Source: Bacillota bacterium | GTDB lineage: Bacteria > Bacillota > Negativicutes > Sporomusales > Sporomusaceae | Reading direction: 5' to 3' | NCBI GenBank assembly: GCA_023388195.1 | Contig: JAEWGR010000128.1 | Span: forward strand, 1-33,983 | Length of the DNA stretch: 33,983 bases | Part shown: positions 14,265-22,721 of the stretch, in pieces | How the letters are laid out: each line of letters starts with the position of its first letter | How positions within the stretch are numbered: position 1 is the stretch's first letter | Notes under the pieces: generated by a model | Databases searched by the model: none | What the model saw: only the letters and a program-made list of their open reading frames with translations | What the model was told of the DNA's origin: nothing | Translations under genes and position numbers: made by a program

Positions 14265-14343
14265 CCGCCTGCAACAGGCGGTATTAATTCAGGCGGAACC
14301 GTTGTTCCGCCTGAATTTCCGATTCAGCTCTGCTGAAAATCGG
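14265..14343. repeat. Three consecutive hairpins between permease and isomerase
   Basis: Stem 1: CCGCCTG-CAA-CAGGCGG (14265-14281). Stem 2: a perfect 14-bp AATTCAGGCGGAAC-CGTT-GTTCCGCCTGAATT (14286-14317). Stem 3: CCGATT/AATCGG-type with inner CAGC/GCTG (14319-14343). None ends in a convincing T-run. They fill the 117-bp gap inside an otherwise tight operon, and CAGGCGG recurs in stems 1 and 2. They may be processing or mRNA-stabilising structures that set the relative level of the isomerase. Confidence 0.7.
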
Positions 14344-14350
14344 CCGGTAA

Positions 14351-15616
14351 TTACACTTTTAGTACCGTAAAGAAGAACCAGCTTAATACCGAACCGACAA
14401 CGGCCATCGCGAAGCCCCAGATGAGCATGCTGCGGAACAATTTCTGTTTATCCGATTTCGGGCCGGCAGCGCCAATAAGCAGAGCGCCGGTTGTAGACAG
14501 CGGGCTAACGTCAACCAAGTGACCAGCCAAGATGATACTGTAAATAATGGCCAGCGGATCGCCGCCACCCATTTTGGCAACAAGATCAGGCACCAGGGGA
14601 ATAAAGGCCGGCATAATAACACCCGAGGTGCTGGCATAGGCGGAAATAATAGCGGCAACAAAACCAACCACCAGGGTAGCGGTATTCGGGGTAGAAAACT
14701 CAGCAATAATGTTGGAGAACAATTTCATACCGCCAACATCTTTCATTAGGCCCACAAGGACGGTTACACCACAAACCATAAGGATTGTATTCCAAGGCAT
14801 GCTTTTAACTGCCTGATTCTCATCAGCAGCATTAAGCATTGTCAAAATAGCACCAATCGTGAAGCCGGTAAGACCAACATCAAATTTGAACCCTAAAGCC
14901 AATACCATAAGAATACCGATACCGGTAAGGGTCATGAGCTGTTGTTTATTGAAAGCTTCTACTTTAATATTGGCAATGGCGCTGGCATTGGCATTGCCTG
15001 CAGCCCCCTGCTTCCATAGCTTCAGACCGCCAAACATTATATAGGCCAGCATAGCTACGGCAAAATGGCCCAGGAAGGTATTAAAAAATACAGGAAAAGC
15101 GATACCGGTAAAGCCCAGTTTAGCTGATAGGCCGTTGGCAATAACACCGGCAGGCGCAATTGGCGACAACGCACCAGCCTGACCACCGTTACCAACCATA
15201 AGTGCCATAAGGAATGGCGATATGCCAACTTCTTCGGCCAGCAGCATGGCTGCCGGCGCCATAAGAGCAATGATGGAAATATGGCCCGGACCGATAGCCG
15301 ACAAGGCAAAGGCCACAAAGAATAAAACAATAGGCAAAAGGGCAACATTTCCACGCACTGCTTTAACAGCATATTTGGTAATTTTGTCAATAGTGCCGTT
15401 GACCTGAGCAATACCAAACAAATAGGTTACCCCGGCCAGGGTCATAAACAGGCTGAGCGGGAAGCCGGCAATAATCTTATCCGGCTTGATACCGCCCATA
15501 ACATGACCGACAATGAACGCCAGACCAATAGCCATAATACCGATGTTCTTAGGAGAAATGCAGCTAACGATGATAGCAATTAACAATGCTACTAATGATA
15601 ATACAGATACATCCAC
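14351..15616 (-). CDS. MatC/SLC13-like carboxylate permease
   Basis: A polytopic inner-membrane transporter of 421 residues with about 11-12 spans. The N-terminal half resembles the MatC (malonate/dicarboxylate carrier) N-terminal domain: SPKNIGIMAIGLAFIVGHVM, AGFPLSLFMTLAGVTYLFGI, and the re-entrant motif VGNGGQAGALSPIAPAGVI. The C-terminal half repeats this with YASTSGVIMPAFIPLVPDL and HLVDVSPLSTTGALLIGAAG. The start is GTG at 15616 with GGAGGG. It lies 34 bp after the iron-sulfur subunit gene, so it likely imports the hydroxy- or dicarboxylate that the oxidase uses. Substrate inferred only. Confidence 0.85.
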   Translation of the reverse strand: MDVSVLSLVALLIAIIVSCISPKNIGIMAIGLAFIVGHVMGGIKPDKIIAGFPLSLFMTLAGVTYLFGIAQVNGTIDKITKYAVKAVRGNVALLPIVLFFVAFALSAIGPGHISIIALMAPAAMLLAEEVGISPFLMALMVGNGGQAGALSPIAPAGVIANGLSAKLGFTGIAFPVFFNTFLGHFAVAMLAYIMFGGLKLWKQGAAGNANASAIANIKVEAFNKQQLMTLTGIGILMVLALGFKFDVGLTGFTIGAILTMLNAADENQAVKSMPWNTILMVCGVTVLVGLMKDVGGMKLFSNIIAEFSTPNTATLVVGFVAAIISAYASTSGVIMPAFIPLVPDLVAKMGGGDPLAIIYSIILAGHLVDVSPLSTTGALLIGAAGPKSDKQKLFRSMLIWGFAMAVVGSVLSWFFFTVLKV

Positions 15617-15650
15617 TATTTAACCCTCCATTATTTATATTGCTACAATT

Positions 15651-16955
15651 CTAGGAAATGTTTTTCTTGGTTTTGCCACCGGCCTGCTTGGCGGCGTAAG
15701 ACTGTGCCAGCAGCTCAATGGTGTGCATGACATTGTGCTCCTGCTTATTCTGTACCAGACCGTCAATTAGATGCATCCGGCAGGAACCACAGCCGGTAAC
15801 AACCATATCTGCACCGGTTTGGGCGATGTCAGCTACTTTATTATCATTAATGCCCCGGGATATATCATAGTAGCCAAGATTGAAACTTCCGCCTGAACCG
15901 CAGCAGCGTCCCGGTTCCTTCATTTCAGAAATCGTAACACCTGGAATCGCTGACAGCAGTTGACGGACCTGCTTGGTTACCCCCATACCTCTGGCACCCA
16001 GATGACAGGGGTCGTGGATGGTGATATGGGCGTTAACTTCCCCTAGATCCTTTTTGTTGATTGGCTTAATCTCAGTCAGATATTCGGCAATATCATAGGT
16101 TTTCTTGGCAATAGCCTCCAGTTTTTTCAAATATACCGGATCATCGGCCAAGAGACGCTGATATTCATGGCGCCAGGCGCTGCCGCAGGAACCGCAGACT
16201 GTAATAACGGCATCGACTGTTACCTCAGAGAAGATATCAATATTGTGCCGGGCCAGCAGGCGGCCGTCTTCAGCATCACCGGAGGTAAAGACCGGATAAC
16301 CGCAGCAATGCTGCTTCTTCGGCAGGACAACCTCAATATTATTGGCCACCAATACATCAATGGCTGCTTTGCCTGAGCCGGTATAGATATAGTTAGCCAT
16401 ACAGCCTGTGAAAAATGCTACCCTGGCTTTAGGCTGATTTACCTTGATAACCTCAGGATACTGTTTGCGGAGTGACTTGGTGGCGAAAGGCGGAATTACC
16501 CGGCGTCTGGCCAATCCTGGCATCGGAAACCGAGAAATAGCACCAAGCCGTTTTCCCGGCAGGCGTTTGATGCCAAAATCCTGACCAAGCGAAGCCATAC
16601 TCAGGCAAAAATCAAAGACTGACCGATTCTTAAGCACGGAGAACACAGCCTTTTTCACAGGGGAAAGCCCTTTCTTTTGGGCCATAAGTTCACGTCCTGC
16701 CAGAATAAGCTCGTCGGCAGCCACCCCGCTGGGGCACTGGGAACCACAGGTCTTGCATAATAAACACTTGCTCAGCATCCCCTGAAGTTCTTCTTCAGGT
16801 ACTTCTTTGCCTTCAAGGAAACTCCTCAGCAGTGCCAGTTTACCACGGGCAACGCCAGATTCTACGCTGATTTCCTGGAACACAGGACACGCCGACCGGC
16901 ATTGGCCGCATCGCACACATTGGTTGACAAGCTTGCGTAATGCATCCGCGTTCAT
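15651..16955 (-). CDS. glcF: Glycolate-oxidase-type iron-sulfur subunit (GlcF-like)
   Basis: Electron-transfer subunit that passes electrons from the FAD subunit to quinone or another carrier. The N-terminus holds two CxxCxxCxxxCP clusters, CVRCGQCRSACP and CLLCKTCGSQCP, for two [4Fe-4S] centres. Two CCG (DUF3483/heterodisulfide-reductase-type) domains follow: GCMANYIY to HCCGYPVFTSGD, and HDPCHLGARG to EPGRCCGSGGSFNL. The reading frame opens with a GTG at 16964, but AGGAGG is correctly spaced for the ATG at 16955 (434 residues). It lies 6-15 bp from the FAD subunit gene. Similar pairs oxidise glycolate, D-lactate, glycerate or other 2-hydroxyacids. Confidence 0.92.
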   Translation of the reverse strand: MNADALRKLVNQCVRCGQCRSACPVFQEISVESGVARGKLALLRSFLEGKEVPEEELQGMLSKCLLCKTCGSQCPSGVAADELILAGRELMAQKKGLSPVKKAVFSVLKNRSVFDFCLSMASLGQDFGIKRLPGKRLGAISRFPMPGLARRRVIPPFATKSLRKQYPEVIKVNQPKARVAFFTGCMANYIYTGSGKAAIDVLVANNIEVVLPKKQHCCGYPVFTSGDAEDGRLLARHNIDIFSEVTVDAVITVCGSCGSAWRHEYQRLLADDPVYLKKLEAIAKKTYDIAEYLTEIKPINKKDLGEVNAHITIHDPCHLGARGMGVTKQVRQLLSAIPGVTISEMKEPGRCCGSGGSFNLGYYDISRGINDNKVADIAQTGADMVVTGCGSCRMHLIDGLVQNKQEHNVMHTIELLAQSYAAKQAGGKTKKNIS

Positions 16956-16970
16956 ATGTTTCACCTCCTT

Positions 16971-18374
16971 TTATAGCCCCATTTTACCGGGATTTAAAAT
17001 ATTCTTGGGATCAAGGGCCTTTTTAATTGTCCGCATGACATCAAGAGCCGGACCATGTTCCCGTTCCATATATTTGGCTCTTACAATACCGACACCATGC
17101 TCGCCGGTTACTGTGCCATTCAAACGCAGAGCCATCTCATGGATTTCATCACCGACCTTTTTCACCCGTTCAATCTCTTCCGGGCTGTCAAGATCAATAA
17201 CTGGCGCTGAGTGGAAATTGCCATCAGCCACATGACCATAGGTTACAATAATGGTATTATATTTTTCACCAATTTCCTGAATGCCTTCCAGCGCAGCGCC
17301 AACATTGGTTATCGGCACACAAATGTCCTCACCGATATATACCCTGGTAGCTCCCGGACGCACCCGGCCGCTGGCAGCACCGACAACACTGCGGGCTTCC
17401 CACAGGGTTTTTACCTGTGACGGTTCATCAGTCCAGTTTACGTCTATAGCAATGGATTTACATACCTCGGCAATTTTCTGGGCCTGATACGTAACTCCCG
17501 GCGGCGGGCCATCGACCTCGAAAAACAGTACGGCAGCAGCGTCTGAGGGGAGCTTGATAGACGGTTTGTATAAAGTAGCGGCCTTTATCGCCGACTTATC
17601 AAGAATTTCAATAGCAGAAGGAACAATCTTATTGCGGAAAACCTCGACAACTGCTTTACCGGCATCACCCAGCTTAGCGAAAGAGGCTACGGCAATCCCT
17701 TTTTTCTCCGGCAAAGGCATAATTTTTAACCGGGCTTTGGTTATAAGTCCAAGCGTACCTTCAGCACCAACAAACAATTTAGTGAGCTCATAGCCGGAGG
17801 CTGTTTTGAGTGACCGGCAGTTCATGCCGCCTGTCGTAATCACCTGACCGTCAGCCAGTACCACTTCCAGCCCTAGCACATACTCACGGGTCGTGCCATA
17901 CTTCATGGCCCGCATACCACTGGCATTATAAGAAATCATGCCGCCGATTGTTGCCATTTTTGTGCTGCCGGGATCAGGAGGAAAGGAAAAACCAAGTGCT
18001 GCCAGCTTCTGATTGAGATCGGCGTGAACAACACCGGTTTCGACAATCACCTGCAGGTTATCTGTGTCTATTTCAACAATACGGTTAAGGGCCGACAGGT
18101 CGATGACCAGACCGCCATCCTGGGCGACTGAACCGCCACATTGCCCGGTTCCTGCCCCTCTGGCAGTAACAGAGATATTATGCTCATTGCAATACTTTAG
18201 CACTGGGGAAACATCGGCTGCGTTTTTAGGTGTAAAAACAGCAGCAGGCATATACTTATGCAATTGGGAATCCAAAGAGGAATCATAGGCATAACACATC
18301 AGGTCAGCCTGTTCGGTACAGATTCGATCCTGTCCGGCAATTTTTATTAGTTGCTCAATATGACTTTTGTTCAA
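16971..18374 (-). CDS. glcD: FAD-linked 2-hydroxyacid oxidase subunit (GlcD-like)
   Basis: A flavoprotein of the vanillyl-alcohol-oxidase/p-cresol-methylhydroxylase fold that oxidises a 2-hydroxyacid such as glycolate or D-lactate to the 2-oxoacid. The 467 residues show the FAD_binding_4 domain (about 40-180) with ARGAGTGQCGGSV, FPPDPGSTKMATIGGMISYNASG and the G-A-E-G-T-L-G-L loop, then the C-terminal cap with YGHVADGNFH, LNGTVTGEHGVG and a closing DPKNILNPGKMGL. The start is TTG at 18374 with GGGAGGT. It is the first gene of the operon, about 38 nt downstream of a predicted sigma-54 start. The exact acid is unknown. Confidence 0.92.
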   Translation of the reverse strand: MNKSHIEQLIKIAGQDRICTEQADLMCYAYDSSLDSQLHKYMPAAVFTPKNAADVSPVLKYCNEHNISVTARGAGTGQCGGSVAQDGGLVIDLSALNRIVEIDTDNLQVIVETGVVHADLNQKLAALGFSFPPDPGSTKMATIGGMISYNASGMRAMKYGTTREYVLGLEVVLADGQVITTGGMNCRSLKTASGYELTKLFVGAEGTLGLITKARLKIMPLPEKKGIAVASFAKLGDAGKAVVEVFRNKIVPSAIEILDKSAIKAATLYKPSIKLPSDAAAVLFFEVDGPPPGVTYQAQKIAEVCKSIAIDVNWTDEPSQVKTLWEARSVVGAASGRVRPGATRVYIGEDICVPITNVGAALEGIQEIGEKYNTIIVTYGHVADGNFHSAPVIDLDSPEEIERVKKVGDEIHEMALRLNGTVTGEHGVGIVRAKYMEREHGPALDVMRTIKKALDPKNILNPGKMGL

Positions 18375-18422
18375 AGCAGCTACCTCCCGTTTTAGTTAGA
18401 AAAGTCTTTCATTAGTCTATTA

Positions 18423-18439
18423 TGCAAATCTCATGCCAA
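18423..18439 (-). promoter_or_regulatory. Sigma-54 promoter of the glcD operon
   Basis: On the minus strand TTGGCATGAGATTTGCA has GG and GC exactly 12 bases apart, as in the consensus TGGCAYR-N4-TTGCW. It lies 49 bp before the glcD start and downstream of a sigma-54 activator gene. Confidence 0.8.
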
Positions 18440-18451
18440 ATATCTATTTGG
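18436..18451. promoter_or_regulatory. Palindromic operator-like site overlapping the -24 element
   Basis: CCAAATA-TC-TATTTGG is a perfect 7-bp inverted repeat. It shares four bases with the GG of the -24 box, so a bound protein would block sigma-54 polymerase. No known regulator motif is assigned. Confidence 0.45.
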
Positions 18452-18525
18452 TAAACATTACTATACGGACCCCCTGAAAACTATGATAAATTCTGAACGT
18501 ACACCGATTAGACCCTCAGGCAATA

Positions 18526-18581
18526 CACTTAGTGAAAAGGGAAACTGTTTCAACTGAAACAGTTTCCCTTTTCACTAAGTG
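18526..18581. repeat. Perfect 56-nt palindrome between activator and glcD operon
   Basis: Two 27-base arms are exact reverse complements around a 2-nt loop (18553-18554). The arms start CACTTAGTGAAAAGGG and the centre is TGTTTCA-AC-TGAAACA. It begins 5 bp after the activator stop and its centre is about 122 bp upstream of the sigma-54 promoter. It can act as a terminator hairpin in RNA. The nested centre looks like an upstream activating sequence in DNA. Confidence 0.8.
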
Positions 18582-18586
18582 ATACA

Positions 18587-20455
18587 TTAATCCATATTTT
18601 TAAGTTTGCGCCACAGGGTTGCCCTGCCAATACCTAGCAATTCAGCTGCCTTTTGTTTATTGCCTTCGGTTTTGACTAAGGCTTCCCTGATAGCGGCCTC
18701 ATCAACAGAACGCGCACCTGGGTTTACCTCAACAACCGGCAGTTGGCGCAAGCGGTATTTTAAAACCCGTTTGACGTCACTCTCTGAAATAGTGGTTTCG
18801 GCAGCCTGAGCCGACAACCGGCCAATAATATTATGTAATTCACGAATATTTCCCGGCCAGTCATACTGCTGCAATTGCTGCAAACCTGCCGGGGCAATCC
18901 CCTCGACTGCAGTACGGTATTTGGTATTAAACTCAGCAATAAACAACTGCACAAAGGCTGCAATATCCTCTTTGCGCTCCCGCAATGCCGGTATCTCAAC
19001 CGTCAGAACGTCCAGCCGGTAATACAGGTCTTCCCGAAACTTTCCTTTTTGCACCATCTCGTGCAAATCCCGGTTGGTAGCGGCGATCACGCGGATGTCA
19101 ATCGGCGTGACCCGCTCATCACCCAGCCGGTAGACCTCATGTTCCTGCAGTACCCGGAGCAGTCGGGCCTGCAGGTTTTCCGACATCTCACCAATCTCAT
19201 CTAAAAAAATTGTACCGCCGTGAGCCTGTTCAAACAAACCGATTTTTCCGCCTTTCTTAGCGCCGGTAAAAGCACCCTCGGTATAACCGAACAGCTCACT
19301 TTCCAAAATATTTTCCGGGATAGCAGCACAATTAACAACCACAAAGGGACCGTTTTTCCGGCTGCTGGCCAGATGGATGGCGTGAGCAAAATATTCTTTA
19401 CCAACCCCAGTCTCACCTAAAACGAGCACTGTTGCATCATATTTGGCAAAATGTTTGGCATCGGCAATGGCAGTAAGCATAGCCGGCGAATCGGACTTAA
19501 TATCCAGAAAATTATACTTAGCCACCCGTCCCCGGCGGGCCAACTCTTCCCGGGTTTTTCGCTCCACCGCTTGAAAATGCCGTAACTCCTGGAGTGTAGC
19601 CACACCGCCAATGACTTCACCATTGGAAATGATCGACTGGTAATTGGCTACTACCTCCACCCCGGGAGCAAATTTTTCGATGACACCAAACTGCCTGTCC
19701 CCGGCATCCATACACTGACGCAGCCTGGATATCAGGTTCTCCTTGGCAGCACTGTCGGCCCGGGCCAGACCAAGTATCCGTTCGGCTTCGCTATTTACAG
19801 CCGTAATGCCGGCTTCTTTATTAATCGCTAAAATACCGTAATCAACAGAATTAATAATTGTTTCAATCTGCTGCACATTAGCATCCCGCAGGCGTTCAAC
19901 CGCCAACAGATGCCTGGCCGTCAAAAAAGCACGGTTCAGGGCTTCCTGGCCTGAGCTGATCACAATACCGCACAACCCCCGGACCGTAGCCTGCTGCCCT
20001 ACGGCCTGATTACCGACAATGCAGACCGCACCGGCGGCAGCGGCCCGTTCAATCCCCAGAGTATAGTCCTGATAGTTGTCAATAATGACTTTCACACTTT
20101 TCTCAGTGATACCCAGAATTTCTTCAATACTGGCAACGCCCTCAACAATAGCCTGCGAATCAACTATAGCTATCGGTTTGGCTGTTTTCCGGGCCTCAAG
20201 GTAAGCCCGCAGAATATCATAGCCGCTAAACTCAACCTCCACTAACGGAATATGCGGCATTTTCTCTGAAATCATATGATGGGTAAAACCCCGGCTGATG
20301 AGCACCCGCGCCCCATTTTGCACGGCTGCCCGGGCAGCCTTAACCCCTTCGTTGAGACGGGCGGCAACAATAGTAATATCATTCTGCTCGGCTGTCATCC
20401 GCACAGCCAGAGCAGCCGCCTCACGGCTGGGGGAAATATATACTATATCTGACAT
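18587..20455 (-). CDS. PrpR-type sigma-54-dependent transcriptional activator
   Basis: An enhancer-binding protein that opens sigma-54 promoters by ATP hydrolysis. Its 622 residues comprise an N-terminal PrpR_N-type sensor domain (about 1-185), a PAS domain (about 190-295), the AAA+ domain with Walker A GETGVGKE (347-354), the sigma-54-contacting GAFTGA (394-399) and Walker B FLDEIGEM, and a C-terminal Fis-type helix-turn-helix (VKTEGNKQKAAELLGIGRATLWRKL region). PrpR_N domains sense small metabolites such as 2-methylcitrate in the archetype. Its gene precedes the glcD operon in the same direction, so that operon's sigma-54 promoter is its likely target. The effector is presumably the operon substrate, which is inference. 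ATG with AGGAGAATGG. Confidence 0.93.
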   Translation of the reverse strand: MSDIVYISPSREAAALAVRMTAEQNDITIVAARLNEGVKAARAAVQNGARVLISRGFTHHMISEKMPHIPLVEVEFSGYDILRAYLEARKTAKPIAIVDSQAIVEGVASIEEILGITEKSVKVIIDNYQDYTLGIERAAAAGAVCIVGNQAVGQQATVRGLCGIVISSGQEALNRAFLTARHLLAVERLRDANVQQIETIINSVDYGILAINKEAGITAVNSEAERILGLARADSAAKENLISRLRQCMDAGDRQFGVIEKFAPGVEVVANYQSIISNGEVIGGVATLQELRHFQAVERKTREELARRGRVAKYNFLDIKSDSPAMLTAIADAKHFAKYDATVLVLGETGVGKEYFAHAIHLASSRKNGPFVVVNCAAIPENILESELFGYTEGAFTGAKKGGKIGLFEQAHGGTIFLDEIGEMSENLQARLLRVLQEHEVYRLGDERVTPIDIRVIAATNRDLHEMVQKGKFREDLYYRLDVLTVEIPALRERKEDIAAFVQLFIAEFNTKYRTAVEGIAPAGLQQLQQYDWPGNIRELHNIIGRLSAQAAETTISESDVKRVLKYRLRQLPVVEVNPGARSVDEAAIREALVKTEGNKQKAAELLGIGRATLWRKLKNMD

Positions 20456-20648
20456 ATAACCATTCTCCTGTTGTATCTGAATAACCCGGCTGGGGTGTTA
20501 TGCCAATACCAAAGCGGCATTTTATGTTTTCCTCAATATGACCAGGGCATACAAACGCTCACCCTGAGTATTATCTCTATTTCGATTCCTGTTGCCGGTT
20601 TCCTCTCTACAAGAGCGTCCGCCGGCAAAAAACTGCAATAGCCCTGTT

Positions 20649-21362
20649 TTATAATTTTAGCAATGCTAAGGTTTTCTCATCAGTGATCCCTGTTTCCGGC
20701 AGCCGGTTATCCCGCTGAAAGGCTCGGAGCGATGCCTCCGTATCTTTGCCAAAAGTGCCTTTCGCCCGCTCCTGATAATAGCCTAATTCCACCAGCCTGA
20801 GTTGCAGCCTGACGACATCCGGCCCGACGGTCCCCCGCCGCAGCACCCGGTCTATTTTCGGTTTAGGGCCGACAATATTGACAGGCGTACCTACAGGCAC
20901 CCATTCATAAAGCTCTTCCGAATCAGACGTACGCATACGGATACAGCCATGGCTGGCAAAACTGCCAATAGACCAGGGGGCATTTGTGCCATGAATGCCG
21001 TAGCTTCCCCAGGGAATGTCCAGCCCCATCCATCTTGTGCCCATAATCTCCTGTGGACTCCAGCCTTTGTATACCACATTCCATTCACCAATTGGTGTTG
21101 GTGTTGCCCGCTTACCCACCGCAATCCGGTAGCGTTTGAACAACTTGCCATTGTCATACAGCTCAAGTACCCGGTCATGAATTCTGATTATAATTGAGAG
21201 TTCTCCCTCCGGTGCCGGTGACTGCTGGCTAAGCGAGTAATTTAAAGCCCTGGCATCAATGTATTCAAAAAACCACACCCCGGCAATAACAAAAAACAAA
21301 GCTGCAATAATAATGCTGAACCGGTTTTTTGCCCTTTTGGCATTTAAATAAAAAAAAGGCAT
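20649..21362 (-). CDS. L,D-transpeptidase with C-terminal peptidoglycan-binding domain
   Basis: An envelope enzyme that forms or exchanges L,D crosslinks in peptidoglycan. One N-terminal membrane anchor (about 15-35) is followed by a YkuD domain (about 55-165). This has the catalytic signature in HGTNAPWSIG and SHGCIRMRTSD, with the nucleophilic cysteine and its histidine. A PG_binding_1 repeat (about 175-237) reads GTVGPDVVRLQLRLVELGYY and GTFGKDTEASLRAFQRDNRL. An ATG at 21368 also exists, but AGGAG is only 2 bp from it and 8 bp from the ATG at 21362, which I prefer. It is monocistronic. The domain order (YkuD before PG-binding) is common in Negativicutes-type proteins. Confidence 0.92.
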   Translation of the reverse strand: MPFFYLNAKRAKNRFSIIIAALFFVIAGVWFFEYIDARALNYSLSQQSPAPEGELSIIIRIHDRVLELYDNGKLFKRYRIAVGKRATPTPIGEWNVVYKGWSPQEIMGTRWMGLDIPWGSYGIHGTNAPWSIGSFASHGCIRMRTSDSEELYEWVPVGTPVNIVGPKPKIDRVLRRGTVGPDVVRLQLRLVELGYYQERAKGTFGKDTEASLRAFQRDNRLPETGITDEKTLALLKL

Positions 21363-21456
21363 TGTCATTACTCCTGTTCAGACCAATGTTTTAGTAATAC
21401 ATTCATATTACAACCACCGGTTATCAATGCTATTTATTTTGCGGGCACGAGGAAGC

Positions 21457-21495
21457 AAAAAAGCGACCTGACGGCTAATGCCGCCAAGTCGCTTT
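21457..21495 (-). terminator. Terminator of the tripartite exporter operon
   Basis: AAAGCGAC...GTCGCTTT arms with an inner CGGC/GCCG stem are followed on the minus strand by TTTTTTGC. It lies 8 bp past the permease stop codon. Confidence 0.88.
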
Positions 21496-21502
21496 CCAGA
21501 TA

Positions 21503-22720
21503 TTATTCATATCGCAGGGCATCAATGGGATTTAACAGCGCGGCTTTACGGGCCGGATATAAACCAAAGAACAGGCCGATACCCACTGAAAAGCCGAAGG
21601 AAACCAGAATAGGCATCGGTGTGATTACAGTATTCCAGCCGGCAAAAGAGGAGATTACATAGGAACTGCCGATGCCGACAGCGATACCGATAGCACCGCC
21701 GATTACCCCGATCACAACTGCTTCTATCAGGAATTGCATCAGAATATTGGCATACCTGGCTCCCAGCGCCTTACGGATACCAATTTCGCGAGTCCGCTCA
21801 GTCACAGATACAAGCATAATATTCATAATGCCGATCCCGCCAACCACCAGCGAAATGGCGGCGATGCTGCCAAGCAGCATAGTGATGGTGGCAGTTGTTT
21901 CCTGGGCTGTCGCCATTACACTGGCAAGATTGCGCACCGTAAAATCGTCGGCTTTATCGCCGGTAATGCCATGGCGTGACCGCAATAAACTGGTTATTCC
22001 ATCCTGAACATCATTGATAACCTCAGAACTGGCAGCCTGCACACTGATTGTCTGTACATAATCAATGCCCATCATACGTTCCTGGGCTGTCGTTATAGGA
22101 ATAATCACCATGTCGTCCTGATCCTGCCCCCCGGCGGACTGGCCTTTGCTTTCCAATATCCCGATCACAGTGAACGGAGCATTGCCAATACGCACCTGCT
22201 GCCCCACCGGATTTGCATTGTTCACAAACAGGTTGCCGGCTACCGTTGAGCCAATAACTGCAACCCGGTTTCTTGATTCAACATCATCATTAGTAATGAA
22301 ACTGCCGCTTTGCACACTTAGATTACGGACCTCCATAAATTCAGGGGTTGTTCCCTGTATGCTTGTCGTCCAGTTCATATTGCCGGCAACAAGCTGATAT
22401 TGCTTACCCACACTGGGGGCTACAGCCCCGATGCCGGCGATCTCCCGGGACATGGCCTGAGCATCTTTCAGGGTCAGGGTAATATTGGTTCCGGCTGCCT
22501 GCCTTACGCCGGAGGTGGAAGCAGCCCCCGGCGTAACAATGATCAGATTACTGCCCAGGCTGGCGATTGAGGTTTGCACTTTGTCCCGGACGCCCATACC
22601 AATGGAAACCATGGCAATAACCGCACCAACCCCGATAATAATACCAAGCATGGTAAGGATTGACCGGAGTTTATTGGAGACTAATGCATCTAAGGCAATC
22701 TTTACACTTTCCCAAAACAC
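21503..22720 (-). CDS. MacB-like ABC transporter permease
   Basis: Membrane subunit of a mechanotransmission-type ABC exporter. The 405 residues show one N-terminal span after ALDALVSNKLRSILTMLGIIIGVGAVIA, a large extracytoplasmic MacB_PCD domain (about 45-270) and three C-terminal spans of the FtsX domain (IGIMNIMLVSVTERTREIGI, RKALGA motif). The frame extends to 22768, but the GTG at 22720 follows the ATPase stop directly, has AAAGGG upstream and gives the family-typical N-terminus. In Proteobacteria this domain is fused to the ATPase; here it is a separate gene. It is the last gene of the operon. Confidence 0.92.
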   Translation of the reverse strand: MFWESVKIALDALVSNKLRSILTMLGIIIGVGAVIAMVSIGMGVRDKVQTSIASLGSNLIIVTPGAASTSGVRQAAGTNITLTLKDAQAMSREIAGIGAVAPSVGKQYQLVAGNMNWTTSIQGTTPEFMEVRNLSVQSGSFITNDDVESRNRVAVIGSTVAGNLFVNNANPVGQQVRIGNAPFTVIGILESKGQSAGGQDQDDMVIIPITTAQERMMGIDYVQTISVQAASSEVINDVQDGITSLLRSRHGITGDKADDFTVRNLASVMATAQETTATITMLLGSIAAISLVVGGIGIMNIMLVSVTERTREIGIRKALGARYANILMQFLIEAVVIGVIGGAIGIAVGIGSSYVISSFAGWNTVITPMPILVSFGFSVGIGLFFGLYPARKAALLNPIDALRYE

Positions 22721-22721
22721 A

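Noticed and set aside
20456..20648. Possible regulatory RNA between L,D-transpeptidase and the PrpR-type gene
   Set aside because: A GCCGG/CCGGC pairing and a TTGGCAT without a matching -12 element are present, but nothing adds up to a promoter, terminator or known aptamer.
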